Shown here: positions 18,633-26,739 of the stretch, in pieces | Layout: every line of letters starts with the position of its first letter | Position numbering within the stretch: the first letter of the stretch is position 1 | Origin: Candidatus Yaniella excrementigallinarum | Lineage (GTDB): Bacteria; Actinomycetota; Actinomycetes; Actinomycetales; Micrococcaceae | Direction: 5' to 3' | NCBI GenBank assembly: GCA_019113675.1 | Contig: DXHA01000060.1 | Location: forward strand, 1 to 57,506 | Length of the DNA: 57,506 nucleotides | Made by a program: the position numbers and the translations under genes | Notes under the pieces: model-generated | The model's database searches: none | The model's input: only the letters and a program-made list of their open reading frames with translations | Told to the model about the DNA's origin: nothing

Positions 18633-20111
18633 TTAGACCTCATTGCGTGATTGTCTCAGGATTGCAGAAGGTTTGAAGGTAGTGACTGTTTCCATATGGA
18701 ACGTATCTGGGAACAAATCGTAGATGGTGCTGTCAACAATTTCCCAGCCATGTTCAACTAGCCATTTGGTGTCTCTGGCAAACGATGCGGGATCACACGA
18801 TACATAAACAATCTTCTGGGCTGCCAATTGATGTATACGAGTTATTGTTGCACGACCCGCGCCGGCACGAGGCGGATCAAGAACTACAGAATCAACTTGC
18901 CTGCTATCCAACCCACCGCTGGCGATTGGCGCATCAGGCCGCTGCAGCCAGGAACCAATGATTCGGTCGGTAAGGCCGTTAATTACGTATGCTTGTTTTT
19001 TGTCATATAAATTTTTACGTGCATCACGTGATGCACCTGGAGAGGCTTCCACCGATAACACTGCGCCGTCTTCTTCAACACCGTCGGCTATGAACCTAGA
19101 AAATAAGCCCGCTCCACCATATAAATCAGCGATGACTTGACCGGGCTGGACATCCAGCGCGTCCATCACCGCGTTGACCAAGGTCTCTGGTGCATCGCGG
19201 TGTACCTGCCAAAAACCATCGCCTGAAACACGGAAAGTGTGACTACCATAAGTTTCGGTTTCTACGACTTCGCTGACCCAACTACGCCCCCGGAGGCGAA
19301 CTATTTCCAGGGGACCAAATTGTTTAGATCGCAGACCAGCCACAGCAGATACTTTGGATGGCAGATGAACCATCCGCTTGCGCCATTGTCCGATATGCTT
19401 GTCCAGCAGCTTTTTATTGGCAGCGACGCCTTCCAGCGGAAAGATTACTACCAAAACCTCATCACCGTGTGCTGGTGTGGCAACTTCAACTCGAGCAGCA
19501 CCGCTGAAATCGATGTCCCAAAGCTGCAACGCATCGAGTTGACGTACTCCCAACGGTATATTGCGCACCGGTACGACTGTGGTCGAACGATGGACGTTCA
19601 TAGCCAATCGGCCAGTAGAAGTCACAGCAAAAGCATTGCGTGTCCTCCAGTGGAGACCAGTAGGCTCATCTTCAGCAATACCGACGACAGGGGCTTCAAC
19701 ATTGAGCTTACTAATTCGCGCCATGGTATCGCGAAAAACCTGTGCTTTGAGTCGACGCTGATGCTCTAATGTAATATGGCCGAACTCGGCGCCGCCAACC
19801 GGATAGCGCCCAGAGGCATGGGCGCGTATCGAATCTGCCAGCTTCCATTGATGTGAACGACGAAATTCCGAAGGACGCACTACAGATACTGTGTCTGCAC
19901 GCCAAAAGCGTGCATCCTCTCCCCCAGCGGTCACTGCAGCGTTAACTACCTCACCTGGAATCGCATGTCGGACAAAGATCACTCGCCCGTCATGGCGAGC
20001 AACGCAATGTCCGCCGTGGGCCATCGCTCCTACTTCAAGAGTCAGGATCTGGCCAGCATCTTTGTCATGCTCTGCCAGATGCGCGGCAGTTTGTGAACCT
20101 GTGCTTGTCAT
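18633..20111 (-). CDS. TRAM-domain class I SAM-dependent RNA methyltransferase (TrmA/RlmD-like)
   Basis: A 5-methyluridine-type RNA methyltransferase, 492 residues. The N-terminal TRAM domain ([20 protein letters not shown]) binds RNA; a central linker follows; the Rossmann SAM-binding domain starts at [15 protein letters not shown]. The DPPRAGAG motif and the catalytic Cys in [12 protein letters not shown] are intact. The iron-sulfur Cys cluster of RlmD is not apparent. Whether the target is tRNA U54 or a 23S site cannot be read. The start is ATG at 20111. It precedes aconitase on the same strand, a common Micrococcales neighbour pair. Confidence 0.93.
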   Translation of the reverse strand: MTSTGSQTAAHLAEHDKDAGQILTLEVGAMAHGGHCVARHDGRVIFVRHAIPGEVVNAAVTAGGEDARFWRADTVSVVRPSEFRRSHQWKLADSIRAHASGRYPVGGAEFGHITLEHQRRLKAQVFRDTMARISKLNVEAPVVGIAEDEPTGLHWRTRNAFAVTSTGRLAMNVHRSTTVVPVRNIPLGVRQLDALQLWDIDFSGAARVEVATPAHGDEVLVVIFPLEGVAANKKLLDKHIGQWRKRMVHLPSKVSAVAGLRSKQFGPLEIVRLRGRSWVSEVVETETYGSHTFRVSGDGFWQVHRDAPETLVNAVMDALDVQPGQVIADLYGGAGLFSRFIADGVEEDGAVLSVEASPGASRDARKNLYDKKQAYVINGLTDRIIGSWLQRPDAPIASGGLDSRQVDSVVLDPPRAGAGRATITRIHQLAAQKIVYVSCDPASFARDTKWLVEHGWEIVDSTIYDLFPDTFHMETVTTFKPSAILRQSRNEV

Positions 20112-20152
20112 TGATCGGCCTGCTTCAAGTTGTGTTGTGAGTGTTATTTTGT

Positions 20153-20178
20153 GTGAATTTCGGCTAGCCGATTTTCAC
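20153..20178. promoter_or_regulatory. 26-bp imperfect palindrome upstream of the TRAM methyltransferase
   Basis: The site reads GTGAA, then TTT, a perfect 10-bp core CGGCTAGCCG, then ATT and TTCAC; 22 of 26 positions are symmetric. It lies 42 nt before the methyltransferase start and 74 nt beyond the DUF3159 stop. A central CTAG with almost no loop favours a protein-binding site over a terminator. It does not fit the 16-bp CRP/GlxR site. The regulator is unknown. Confidence 0.45.
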
Positions 20179-20251
20179 GTCTGATCAAGTTATGCGTTAA
20201 TCACCATAGTATCCATAGAAGCTGTGTAATGTATCACTGTGTCTCGATTGG

Positions 20252-21010
20252 TCACATTCTTGGATCTATCTCAGCAGCATCAGTTCCTTGCTCATTATCT
20301 GGGTCGCTTTCTAGCTGTGTTGAGCAGAGAGGTGCAGGTCGAGAGACTAACCAGCCAAACCACAGGGCCAAGGCATATAAGGGCACGCCCATAACTAATC
20401 GGGCAGTACCTAAAGCAACAACATCGTTTACCCAATATAACGGCAACTGGATAGCCAGTCTGCTGCCAAATACCAACACCATCAGTAGTGTAGCAATCTG
20501 GTACTTTCGACACCGGACAAGATCTTTTTTCCAGGTAACCCCCTCACCCCGGATCCAACCATAGATCAGTCCCATAAGGGGCCATTTAATCAGGACTGAT
20601 ACGAGAAATACCAAGCCATAAGCAGCTGATACGTAAAAACCAATCACATAATAACCGCGCGCATCATCTTGCATAAGCGCCATAGCGGCAGATACCGCGA
20701 CTCCAAAAACACCAGCAAGTGCCTGGGTTAACGGCTGTTTTTGTAATAATCGCAGCAGACTCGCTACTGCTGCCAAACCAACGGCCCAAAGAGCCGATAC
20801 GATCACGTCAGCAGTGGTGATAAACGTCAATAAAAACACCAAAGCCGGCACTGTGGCCTCTGCAATTCCTCGCAATCCACCAACGGATGCCATAAGGTCG
20901 AGCCCGCCTGATGCGTTCAAGGCGGTTCGTCCCGCTAGTCGTTGGGCGACCTGATTCAGCTGCGCATGTTTTTCTGGCTGTCCGTTAGAGTTCGTCAAAA
21001 TGGGGCTCAA
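20252..21010 (-). CDS. DUF3159 family membrane protein
   Basis: A conserved actinobacterial integral membrane protein, 252 residues. After a polar N-terminus (about 40 residues) come about six hydrophobic segments, for example ATVPALVFLLTFITTADVIV, SAAYGLVFLVSVLIKWPLMG and LVMGVPLYALALWFGWLV. The loop GWIRGEGVTWKKDLVRCRKY is the most conserved part of the family. Function unknown; the family recurs beside dut and DUF3710. The start is TTG at 21010 without a clear ribosome binding site; the first ATG is inside the first hydrophobic region, so TTG is preferred. Confidence 0.88.
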   Translation of the reverse strand: MSPILTNSNGQPEKHAQLNQVAQRLAGRTALNASGGLDLMASVGGLRGIAEATVPALVFLLTFITTADVIVSALWAVGLAAVASLLRLLQKQPLTQALAGVFGVAVSAAMALMQDDARGYYVIGFYVSAAYGLVFLVSVLIKWPLMGLIYGWIRGEGVTWKKDLVRCRKYQIATLLMVLVFGSRLAIQLPLYWVNDVVALGTARLVMGVPLYALALWFGWLVSRPAPLCSTQLESDPDNEQGTDAAEIDPRM

Positions 21011-21049
21011 TTCTAAGGTGTAGCGTGATTGCTACCTACGATAGATCTT

Positions 21050-21763
21050 CTAATTGGTCCTGCTCTCCTGCTGCCTAGCTTTTGCCTGCTTCCGCCGCTG
21101 TGCTGCAGCTTCTTGCATCGCGGCCTGAACATTTTCCGGCGGTGTTAGTTCCAGGAGCTGACGTGCTGGAAGAGGCTGCTCACCACGGTCGATCACCGTG
21201 TTTTTCAAGATGTCGTCCAGTACCGTTGCGTCTTTTTTATTTAATGCCGCTTTACCCATGATCATCGCACGAAGCATCCACCGGGGTCCGTCTATCCCCA
21301 AAAACCGAGCTATACGCTCACCTTTGCGCCCATCAGGAAGTTTTGCTGGTATGCGGATTATAAGTTCTTGACCAAACTCGCCTTCTTGAAAAGCCAATTT
21401 GGCGCCCTTTGCGCCTTTATTCTGGTCATACATTTCTTGACGGATCTCTTCCCAGAGCCCGCCGGAACGCGGTGCAGCAAAGGCCTGTATTTGCAAAGTA
21501 GAATTTTCGTGGACAGCAGATACAGCAAAGACTTTATTTTTCGCCTGCTCTTGTTCTAGACGGTATGATACGTTTTTTCGCATCGGCACTTTGATAGTGC
21601 CAAGATCCATATAACCTTTACTAAATTCTCGACTCTCTATTTCAGAGATGTCATAAGGGCCTTCTGGGCGTTCAGTAGCTGTTGGTACATCTTGTTCATC
21701 CCGCAGGTGTTCAGGCAAGATAACGGTTTCGGCTTGTACATTTCTATTGCGGCCAAAAAGCAT
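21050..21763 (-). CDS. DUF3710 family protein
   Basis: A conserved soluble actinobacterial protein, 237 residues, unknown function. Blocks that identify the family are GPYDISEIE, YMDLGTIKVP, LQIQAFAAPRSGGLWEEIR and FLGIDGPRWMLRAMIMGKA. The C-terminus is a basic, Ala/Gln-rich helix (QEAAAQRRKQAKARQQ) that could bind nucleic acid, but this is only composition. The ATG at 21763 has AAGGAGAG upstream. It lies between dut and DUF3159 on the same strand, the standard order in this phylum. Confidence 0.92.
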   Translation of the reverse strand: MLFGRNRNVQAETVILPEHLRDEQDVPTATERPEGPYDISEIESREFSKGYMDLGTIKVPMRKNVSYRLEQEQAKNKVFAVSAVHENSTLQIQAFAAPRSGGLWEEIRQEMYDQNKGAKGAKLAFQEGEFGQELIIRIPAKLPDGRKGERIARFLGIDGPRWMLRAMIMGKAALNKKDATVLDDILKNTVIDRGEQPLPARQLLELTPPENVQAAMQEAAAQRRKQAKARQQESRTN

Positions 21764-21803
21764 GGCGAAGACTCTCCTTATATCGATCTAACCGTAATGC
21801 ACC

Positions 21804-22292
21804 CTACTGGCCCCTGAGGAACCCCCCGGTGGATCCAAAGCCAGCATCTTGGCGTACAGACTCGGGCAGATCGTTCACCACAGTAAAGTGGGCTTGAAAG
21901 ACAGGCTGGATCACCAACTGGGCAATGCGTTCACCGCGCTGCAGGTGAATGGTTTCTGTTGGGTCGAGATTTATCAGAGGAACTTTGATCTCCCCACGAT
22001 AACCGGCATCAATAGTTCCTGGGGCATTCACTACACTAAGCCCGCTACGTACGGCAAGACCCGAACGGGGATGGATAAAACCTGCAAAGCCTTGGGGAAT
22101 AGCAATGGCGACACCAGTCGGCACCAATAAGCGTTCGCCTGCTCCAAGAACAACATCAATCGTTGTACTCAAGTCTGCTCCGGCATCACCCGGTAGCGCA
22201 TAATACGGTACGGCAATATCATCATCCAATACTTTTAATTGGACATTCAACTGGTGTTGGCCTTGTTCATCTTGGAACGGCGTGGATACCAT
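21804..22292 (-). CDS. dut: Deoxyuridine 5'-triphosphate nucleotidohydrolase
   Basis: dUTPase hydrolyses dUTP to dUMP and keeps uracil out of DNA. All five trimeric dUTPase motifs are seen in 162 residues: PGDAGADL, PRSGLAVR, GTIDAGYRGE (catalytic Asp and the uracil-contacting Tyr), RGERIAQLV and, near the C-terminus, GFGSTGG, the P-loop-like flap. The ATG at 22292 has AGGAG upstream. It is the first gene of a leftward dut-DUF3710-DUF3159 run and is divergent from the DUF3093 gene. Confidence 0.97.
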   Translation of the reverse strand: MVSTPFQDEQGQHQLNVQLKVLDDDIAVPYYALPGDAGADLSTTIDVVLGAGERLLVPTGVAIAIPQGFAGFIHPRSGLAVRSGLSVVNAPGTIDAGYRGEIKVPLINLDPTETIHLQRGERIAQLVIQPVFQAHFTVVNDLPESVRQDAGFGSTGGFLRGQ

Positions 22293-22405
22293 CTAGCGTA
22301 CTCTCCTGGATGTATAGCAATTGTACCGGCTCATAGTCTAGCCACCAGCCGCGGTGAATACCCAAAAATACCGATCAGTCGGATCAGAGCTGTAAGCTGG
22401 AGAAC

Positions 22406-22987
22406 ATGACACAACATGCTGACAAACGACTCGGACCGGGCGGCTCGCCGATCGTCTATCATGAAACTCTACGCCCCACCTGGCCAATGTGGCTGATGGT
22501 TGTGCTCGCAGCAGGAATTGGTTGGTTAGTACTGGCCCCATTTGGGACTGGATGGGGTATCGGCTCGGGTCTAGTCGTAGCAGCGATAACCGTTGGCGGA
22601 TTATTAGCAACAAAATCCGACATCACTGTGACGGCTACGCATCTGCAGGTCGGTCGCGCCACTATTGGACGCGAGCATGTTGGTACGGTAATAGGCTATC
22701 GGGGTGATGAAGCGTTTCAACAACGCGGTCGAAAGTTACATGGGCTTGCATATTTGCATTTACGCAGTTGGGTTAAACCCGTTATCCGTATTCAAATTGA
22801 AGACCCCCGAGATCGAACACCTTACTGGTTGACTTCAACTAATCATCCCGAACAACTGGCCGATGCCCTCGGCGGGTCCATGTACGTACCCGATGTCGAT
22901 ACCACTCAGGATGAAGATATTCCGCAGTGGCTTATCGATGCAGAGCGTGAAAAATTAGAAGCCGAACAACGCGAACAAGACAGTTAA
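22406..22987 (+). CDS. DUF3093 family membrane protein
   Basis: 193 residues. Two adjacent hydrophobic segments (MWLMVVLAAGIGWLVLAPFG and GIGSGLVVAAITVGGLLA) follow a short N-terminus that reads GSPIVYHETLRPTWP, a family hallmark. A soluble beta-rich domain follows (ITVTATHLQVGRATIGREHV) with a charged tail (AEREKLEAEQREQDS). Function unknown; conserved next to dut in actinobacteria. The ATG at 22406 has GGAG at 7 nt. It is divergent from dut. Confidence 0.92.
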   Translation: MTQHADKRLGPGGSPIVYHETLRPTWPMWLMVVLAAGIGWLVLAPFGTGWGIGSGLVVAAITVGGLLATKSDITVTATHLQVGRATIGREHVGTVIGYRGDEAFQQRGRKLHGLAYLHLRSWVKPVIRIQIEDPRDRTPYWLTSTNHPEQLADALGGSMYVPDVDTTQDEDIPQWLIDAEREKLEAEQREQDS

Positions 22988-23031
22988 TGCTCTCGGTTGT
23001 GCCTTCAACTTCATTGGTCTCTTAAATTAGA

Positions 23032-23067
23032 CAAAGGGGCAACCGTTAACGCGGTAAAGCCCCTTTG
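23032..23067. terminator. Terminator between convergent DUF3093 and DUF4193 genes
   Basis: CAAAGGGGC at 23032-23040 pairs with GCCCCTTTG at 23059-23067; ACCG/CGGT inside extends the stem with bulges. On the plus strand it is followed by a T-rich run (TACTTTCTTTT). It sits 45 nt after the DUF3093 stop and 48 nt beyond the DUF4193 stop, so it can serve both. Confidence 0.78.
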
Positions 23068-23114
23068 GTACTTTCTTTTAGTTCAGCTTGCACGGATAAA
23101 CCGCGCAATCCTGC

Positions 23115-23414
23115 TTAGCCCTCGCAGTCGGTACAATAGAGCAGACCGTCTTCTTCCAGAGCAACCTGGGACCGGTGGCGTACTAGAAAGCACGAAGCAC
23201 ACGTGAACTCATCAGATTGGGCCGGCAACACGGTGACTTGCAATTCTTCATCGGACAGGTCAGCACCGGGAAGTTCAAATCCTTCGGCGGCTTCCGCTTC
23301 GTCCTCATCTACAGCAGCCGACTGAGTGTCAGTTCGACGGGTCTGTAGCTCTTCAATAGAGTCTTCGCGAAGCTCATCGTCATTCTTGCGGGGGGCGTCG
23401 TAATCCGTAGCCAT
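23115..23414 (-). CDS. DUF4193 family zinc-ribbon-like protein
   Basis: A small acidic actinobacterial protein, 99 residues. It starts MATDYDAPRKNDDE, has an acidic middle (DEDEAEAAEGFELPGADLS), and ends with two CxxC pairs (FTCASCFLVRHRSQ and LYCTDCEG) that should bind zinc. The C-terminal pair at the very end is usual for the family. Function unknown. It lies between DUF3093 and sepH, facing away from sepH, as in many relatives. The ribosome binding site before ATG 23414 is weak. Confidence 0.93.
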   Translation of the reverse strand: MATDYDAPRKNDDELREDSIEELQTRRTDTQSAAVDEDEAEAAEGFELPGADLSDEELQVTVLPAQSDEFTCASCFLVRHRSQVALEEDGLLYCTDCEG

Positions 23415-23711
23415 GAATCTCGCATTCGATAGGTTTTCGCATCATGTTTTGATGCTGTTGTACTAATGCTGATCTACGTTCTATCACGTATATAAACATC
23501 CATGAGCCAGATTCACCTTCAGCGGATCTCGACTCATGTTTCGAGGTGATCTAACCTTATTGCTGTCCACATTGCAAGTCGGGACAAATCTATGTCAAAC
23601 TTGTGGCCCAGATGACGGCGAAAATGCGCGCCACACCGTCCCAATTCCATGCAATCGCGGGGGTTACATGGCAGAGTTCACAGTGAAGCAGTAAATGTTC
23701 GGAGGCCTTGC

Positions 23712-24956
23712 ATGGGTTCATCTATCAAGCACGATTCCGCTCGTCGGCTTCGTTTAGTAGGAGTCGATGACGACGGTGACGAGCTTGTCTTGTCCAACAG
23801 CGACGGTGACGAGTTCTACTTGCCAATCACCGATGCATTACGCAACGCTGCCATGCGACCGATTGGTCGCCCATCAGCTGCAGCGGCGGACGAAGCCGCA
23901 GCTGAACTATCGCCGCGTGAAATTCAGGCAAAGCTGCGCGCCGGAGCCACGGTTGAAGAACTCGCCATCCACCACGATATGGATCGCGAACGACTAGAAG
24001 TCTATGCGACTCCGATCGTGGCAGAACGCGATTGGATCGCACGTCAAGCCCAGGAGCTCGAAGTTGCAGCACCACAGCTGGGCAATCATGCATATGAAGC
24101 TGTCTTTGGCGACGAGCCTGCACTACTGGGTGAGATGGTCGAGCATCGACTAACTGCAATGGGACTCGACCCTGAGAGTCTTGAGTGGGACGCGTGGCGA
24201 GATTCAGACTCGCCACTATGGACAATTTCTGCCCAATTTTCCACGAAGGGTCTAGCAGATTCTTCCATTGGCGATCCTCCCCCAGCCCTTTGGACTTATA
24301 AGTTACAATCCAAGCACTTAGAAAATGCCAACCGTTGGGCACAAGTACTCAGTGAATTTGGCCCGGCTGATTCGCCGGTGGCTTCAACGTCACCCCGGGG
24401 GCGCTTATCAACAGTGACAGATACACCATTTGACATCGAATCCGATGGTGCTTCATCAGCTTCCGGGCCTTACAGTTCAGGCGAATCCCATGAGGAACTT
24501 TTGGATGTGCTCAATGCTCGGCGCGGTCAACGCCTTGGTGTCGATGAAGAATCCGATGAGGAATTAGCCGCGATGATTACTCGGGACGAGCAACCCACCG
24601 CACCGCTAAAACCAAAACTCGTTGTGTCACATGACTCGGACGAAGGTGACGAGAAACAGTCCAGAGATACTGCCTGGACTACTGAAGTCGAAGTTGCTTG
24701 GTCTGATGACGACGCTGAAGACCCAGCGGACTGGGATGGTCGTGAAGTAGCTGCTGGAGACCATCATGCTGAGTCCCAGGAAACCGATAGTTCTTCTGAC
24801 CAACAGTTGGAAGGTCAGACTGACGCGTTCGACGATATGGCAGATGATGATACGAGAGAAGCGTTGAAAAAAACCGAACAGCCGAATCGTTCGCGACGCC
24901 GTCCAACTGTACCCAGCTGGGATGAAATTATTTTCGGTACCCGCAAAGACACCTAA
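23712..24956 (+). CDS. sepH: Cell division protein SepH (DUF3071)
   Basis: SepH is an actinobacterial FtsZ-interacting protein that promotes Z-ring assembly. The N-terminal DUF3071 domain (RLRLVGVDDDGDELVLSNSD) contains the helix-turn-helix-like segment LSPREIQAKLRAGATVEELA. A long, acidic, probably disordered linker follows. The C-terminus ends RRPTVPSWDEIIFGTRKD, a conserved short motif of the family. I start at ATG 23712, with GGAGG 6 nt upstream, giving 414 residues; an earlier ATG at 23649 would add 21 residues with no homology pattern. The 3' end lies 5 nt from the convergent phosphodiesterase stop. Confidence 0.95.
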   Translation: MGSSIKHDSARRLRLVGVDDDGDELVLSNSDGDEFYLPITDALRNAAMRPIGRPSAAAADEAAAELSPREIQAKLRAGATVEELAIHHDMDRERLEVYATPIVAERDWIARQAQELEVAAPQLGNHAYEAVFGDEPALLGEMVEHRLTAMGLDPESLEWDAWRDSDSPLWTISAQFSTKGLADSSIGDPPPALWTYKLQSKHLENANRWAQVLSEFGPADSPVASTSPRGRLSTVTDTPFDIESDGASSASGPYSSGESHEELLDVLNARRGQRLGVDEESDEELAAMITRDEQPTAPLKPKLVVSHDSDEGDEKQSRDTAWTTEVEVAWSDDDAEDPADWDGREVAAGDHHAESQETDSSSDQQLEGQTDAFDDMADDDTREALKKTEQPNRSRRRPTVPSWDEIIFGTRKDT

Positions 24957-24961
24957 TGTGT

Positions 24962-26134
24962 CTATGGTCGTTTGAATACTAGCCACGGGACGCGTACTTC
25001 TCCAGAGGTTGGAGCGCCGTGGTGCCCCACCATGGTGAAGCTGTGTGGCGACGCCCGCCGTCCATCGTAAAGTGCTATGGGATCGTGGCCTGCGATAATT
25101 AACTCTCCGATACGTGGACGAATCCGCTCAGCGACTCTACCAAACCAGCCTGCTGATATAGCTTCTTCGCGGGTGATCACCCACGCACGATCGCCAAACC
25201 GTTTCTGCCAAGCAGTACGTGTTTGAGTGCGCTGACTTTCGGTAGCATTTGGTTCAAAATGTAATTGGACCATACGTGGCTCGCCCGCAGTGTGGGCTAT
25301 GTGGGCAACTAATTCTGGATCCTGTGAATAATCAATTCGGTCTTCCGGTTTAACCTCAGTCATGCCATGATCACCAGTGACTGCCGCTAGTGTATTTGTC
25401 GGTAGTTTGTTTCTCATCCGCCGAATATTGGCATCGATTTCTTCTAGAGCCTCCAGCCAAGCATCTGACCCAGGACCGTGAGCGTGGCCAGCTTTATCCA
25501 GTTCGTTGACATAGAGATAGACTAGTGCGCCGGGTCGTTGGGCTTCTGCTGTGGCTTGCACAAAGCGCTGGGTCAGTTCATTTTGTCCAATAAATTTGGG
25601 CCCGTGTAATGCGGCTCTTGTCAGTGCCGAGGTTTCGAAAGCCGATAGGGATACTGCCACGGGAATGATGTCATGCTCACCGGCGCCACGCTGGGTATTT
25701 AAGGTTTGAAAGATCGTCGGATGTGGTTGCCACAGCTCCGGATCGGTTCGTTCGTCCCAACCGCCCAACTGGTTAACTACGACTTGTCGCTGTGGGTCGT
25801 AGACGTCATATCCCACCAGCCCGTGCTGTCCAACATCTAATCCTGTTCCTAGTGACGACAACCCCGCGGCAGTAGTCGTTGGATAGACCGCTGACATTTC
25901 GGTCTGCGCTGCGGGCTGTTTAGCCAGCAGACTGCGCAAAAACGGGGCATGGGCACCATACCGTTCAAGCTGCTCTAGGCCCAGTCCGTCTACTAACAAC
26001 AATATAGCCGAAGCTGCCTTGGGCAACTGCATAGTGTTGTGAAAGTTTGCCCCTAAACTCGCTGCTAGGGATGGCAGGACATGCGTCAGATTTCTAGACT
26101 GGCTATACCCGGACGGCACTGGACTGGTACTCAT
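24962..26134 (-). CDS. Alkaline phosphatase superfamily / nucleotide pyrophosphatase-like protein
   Basis: A type I phosphodiesterase/nucleotide pyrophosphatase-like enzyme, 390 residues, metal dependent. The first metal Asp is in ILLLVDGLGL; the likely Thr nucleophile is in VYPTTTAAGLSSLGTG; further ligands are in ELDKAGHAHG and VTGDHGMTEV; the last His region is MVGHHGAP. No signal peptide is seen, so it is likely cytoplasmic. Substrate unknown. Its ATG overlaps the DUF5998 stop by 4 nt, so it is translated as part of the pat-like/DUF5998 unit. Confidence 0.92.
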   Translation of the reverse strand: MSTSPVPSGYSQSRNLTHVLPSLAASLGANFHNTMQLPKAASAILLLVDGLGLEQLERYGAHAPFLRSLLAKQPAAQTEMSAVYPTTTAAGLSSLGTGLDVGQHGLVGYDVYDPQRQVVVNQLGGWDERTDPELWQPHPTIFQTLNTQRGAGEHDIIPVAVSLSAFETSALTRAALHGPKFIGQNELTQRFVQATAEAQRPGALVYLYVNELDKAGHAHGPGSDAWLEALEEIDANIRRMRNKLPTNTLAAVTGDHGMTEVKPEDRIDYSQDPELVAHIAHTAGEPRMVQLHFEPNATESQRTQTRTAWQKRFGDRAWVITREEAISAGWFGRVAERIRPRIGELIIAGHDPIALYDGRRASPHSFTMVGHHGAPTSGEVRVPWLVFKRP

Positions 26135-26739
26135 GAGTTATCCAATATGGCGTCGCGTAATTTTCGTCCGAAGGTGAGGGCTTTATCTACTGCCAGCTGT
26201 CCATCGGCTTTTCCTGCGATGCGCAATACTAGATCTTCGGCAACCCGTGTACCAAGGTATCCATGGTCAGCTTCACAATGTGGGTCTTCACAAACATTCG
26301 GGGCAAATTCCATGCGAGCTCCACCAGCCCAGCTAAGAACCAATGTAACTTCCGAAGGTGATTGGCCTGGCTGATAATCTTGCGGAGCATCGTAGCCGGT
26401 CGTTACGATGCAAGAACTGATGCTGGATAGAGGAACTAACTCCGTTGCTACTGAGGCTCGTGGTGGCCCGTCGTCGAGCTCATCTTGGAGATCATTAAGA
26501 TGAAGTGCAGCCAATACATTTCCCTGAGCTAGCACAAGCACAGTAATATGGCGGTGCAGATCGTCGTAGCCGAAATGTGTTTCGACATGTACATAATGGG
26601 ACAGGATTTCACGCTCACCAAGTTGTTGGCCCATTACGTCAGCAACTAATTGAGGATAGAATCCGGCACGTTCAATATCGATTGCCAAATCGGTTGGGAG
26701 TACAGGATAGGGCATATTCGAGGTACTGTCCTTTGTCAC
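26131..26739 (-). CDS. DUF5998 family protein
   Basis: About 202 residues, soluble. Family blocks include DIERAGFYPQLVADVM, HVETHFGYDDLHRHITVLVL and the metal-site-like CEDPHCEADHGYLG. Function unknown, but it is regularly found between the GNAT/acyl-CoA synthetase and the phosphodiesterase. The start is either GTG 26739, sharing its G with the upstream stop (TAGTG), or ATG 26715; neither has an ideal ribosome binding site. The tight overlaps on both sides mean all three proteins are made in linked amounts. Confidence 0.87.
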   Translation of the reverse strand: MTKDSTSNMPYPVLPTDLAIDIERAGFYPQLVADVMGQQLGEREILSHYVHVETHFGYDDLHRHITVLVLAQGNVLAALHLNDLQDELDDGPPRASVATELVPLSSISSCIVTTGYDAPQDYQPGQSPSEVTLVLSWAGGARMEFAPNVCEDPHCEADHGYLGTRVAEDLVLRIAGKADGQLAVDKALTFGRKLRDAILDNS

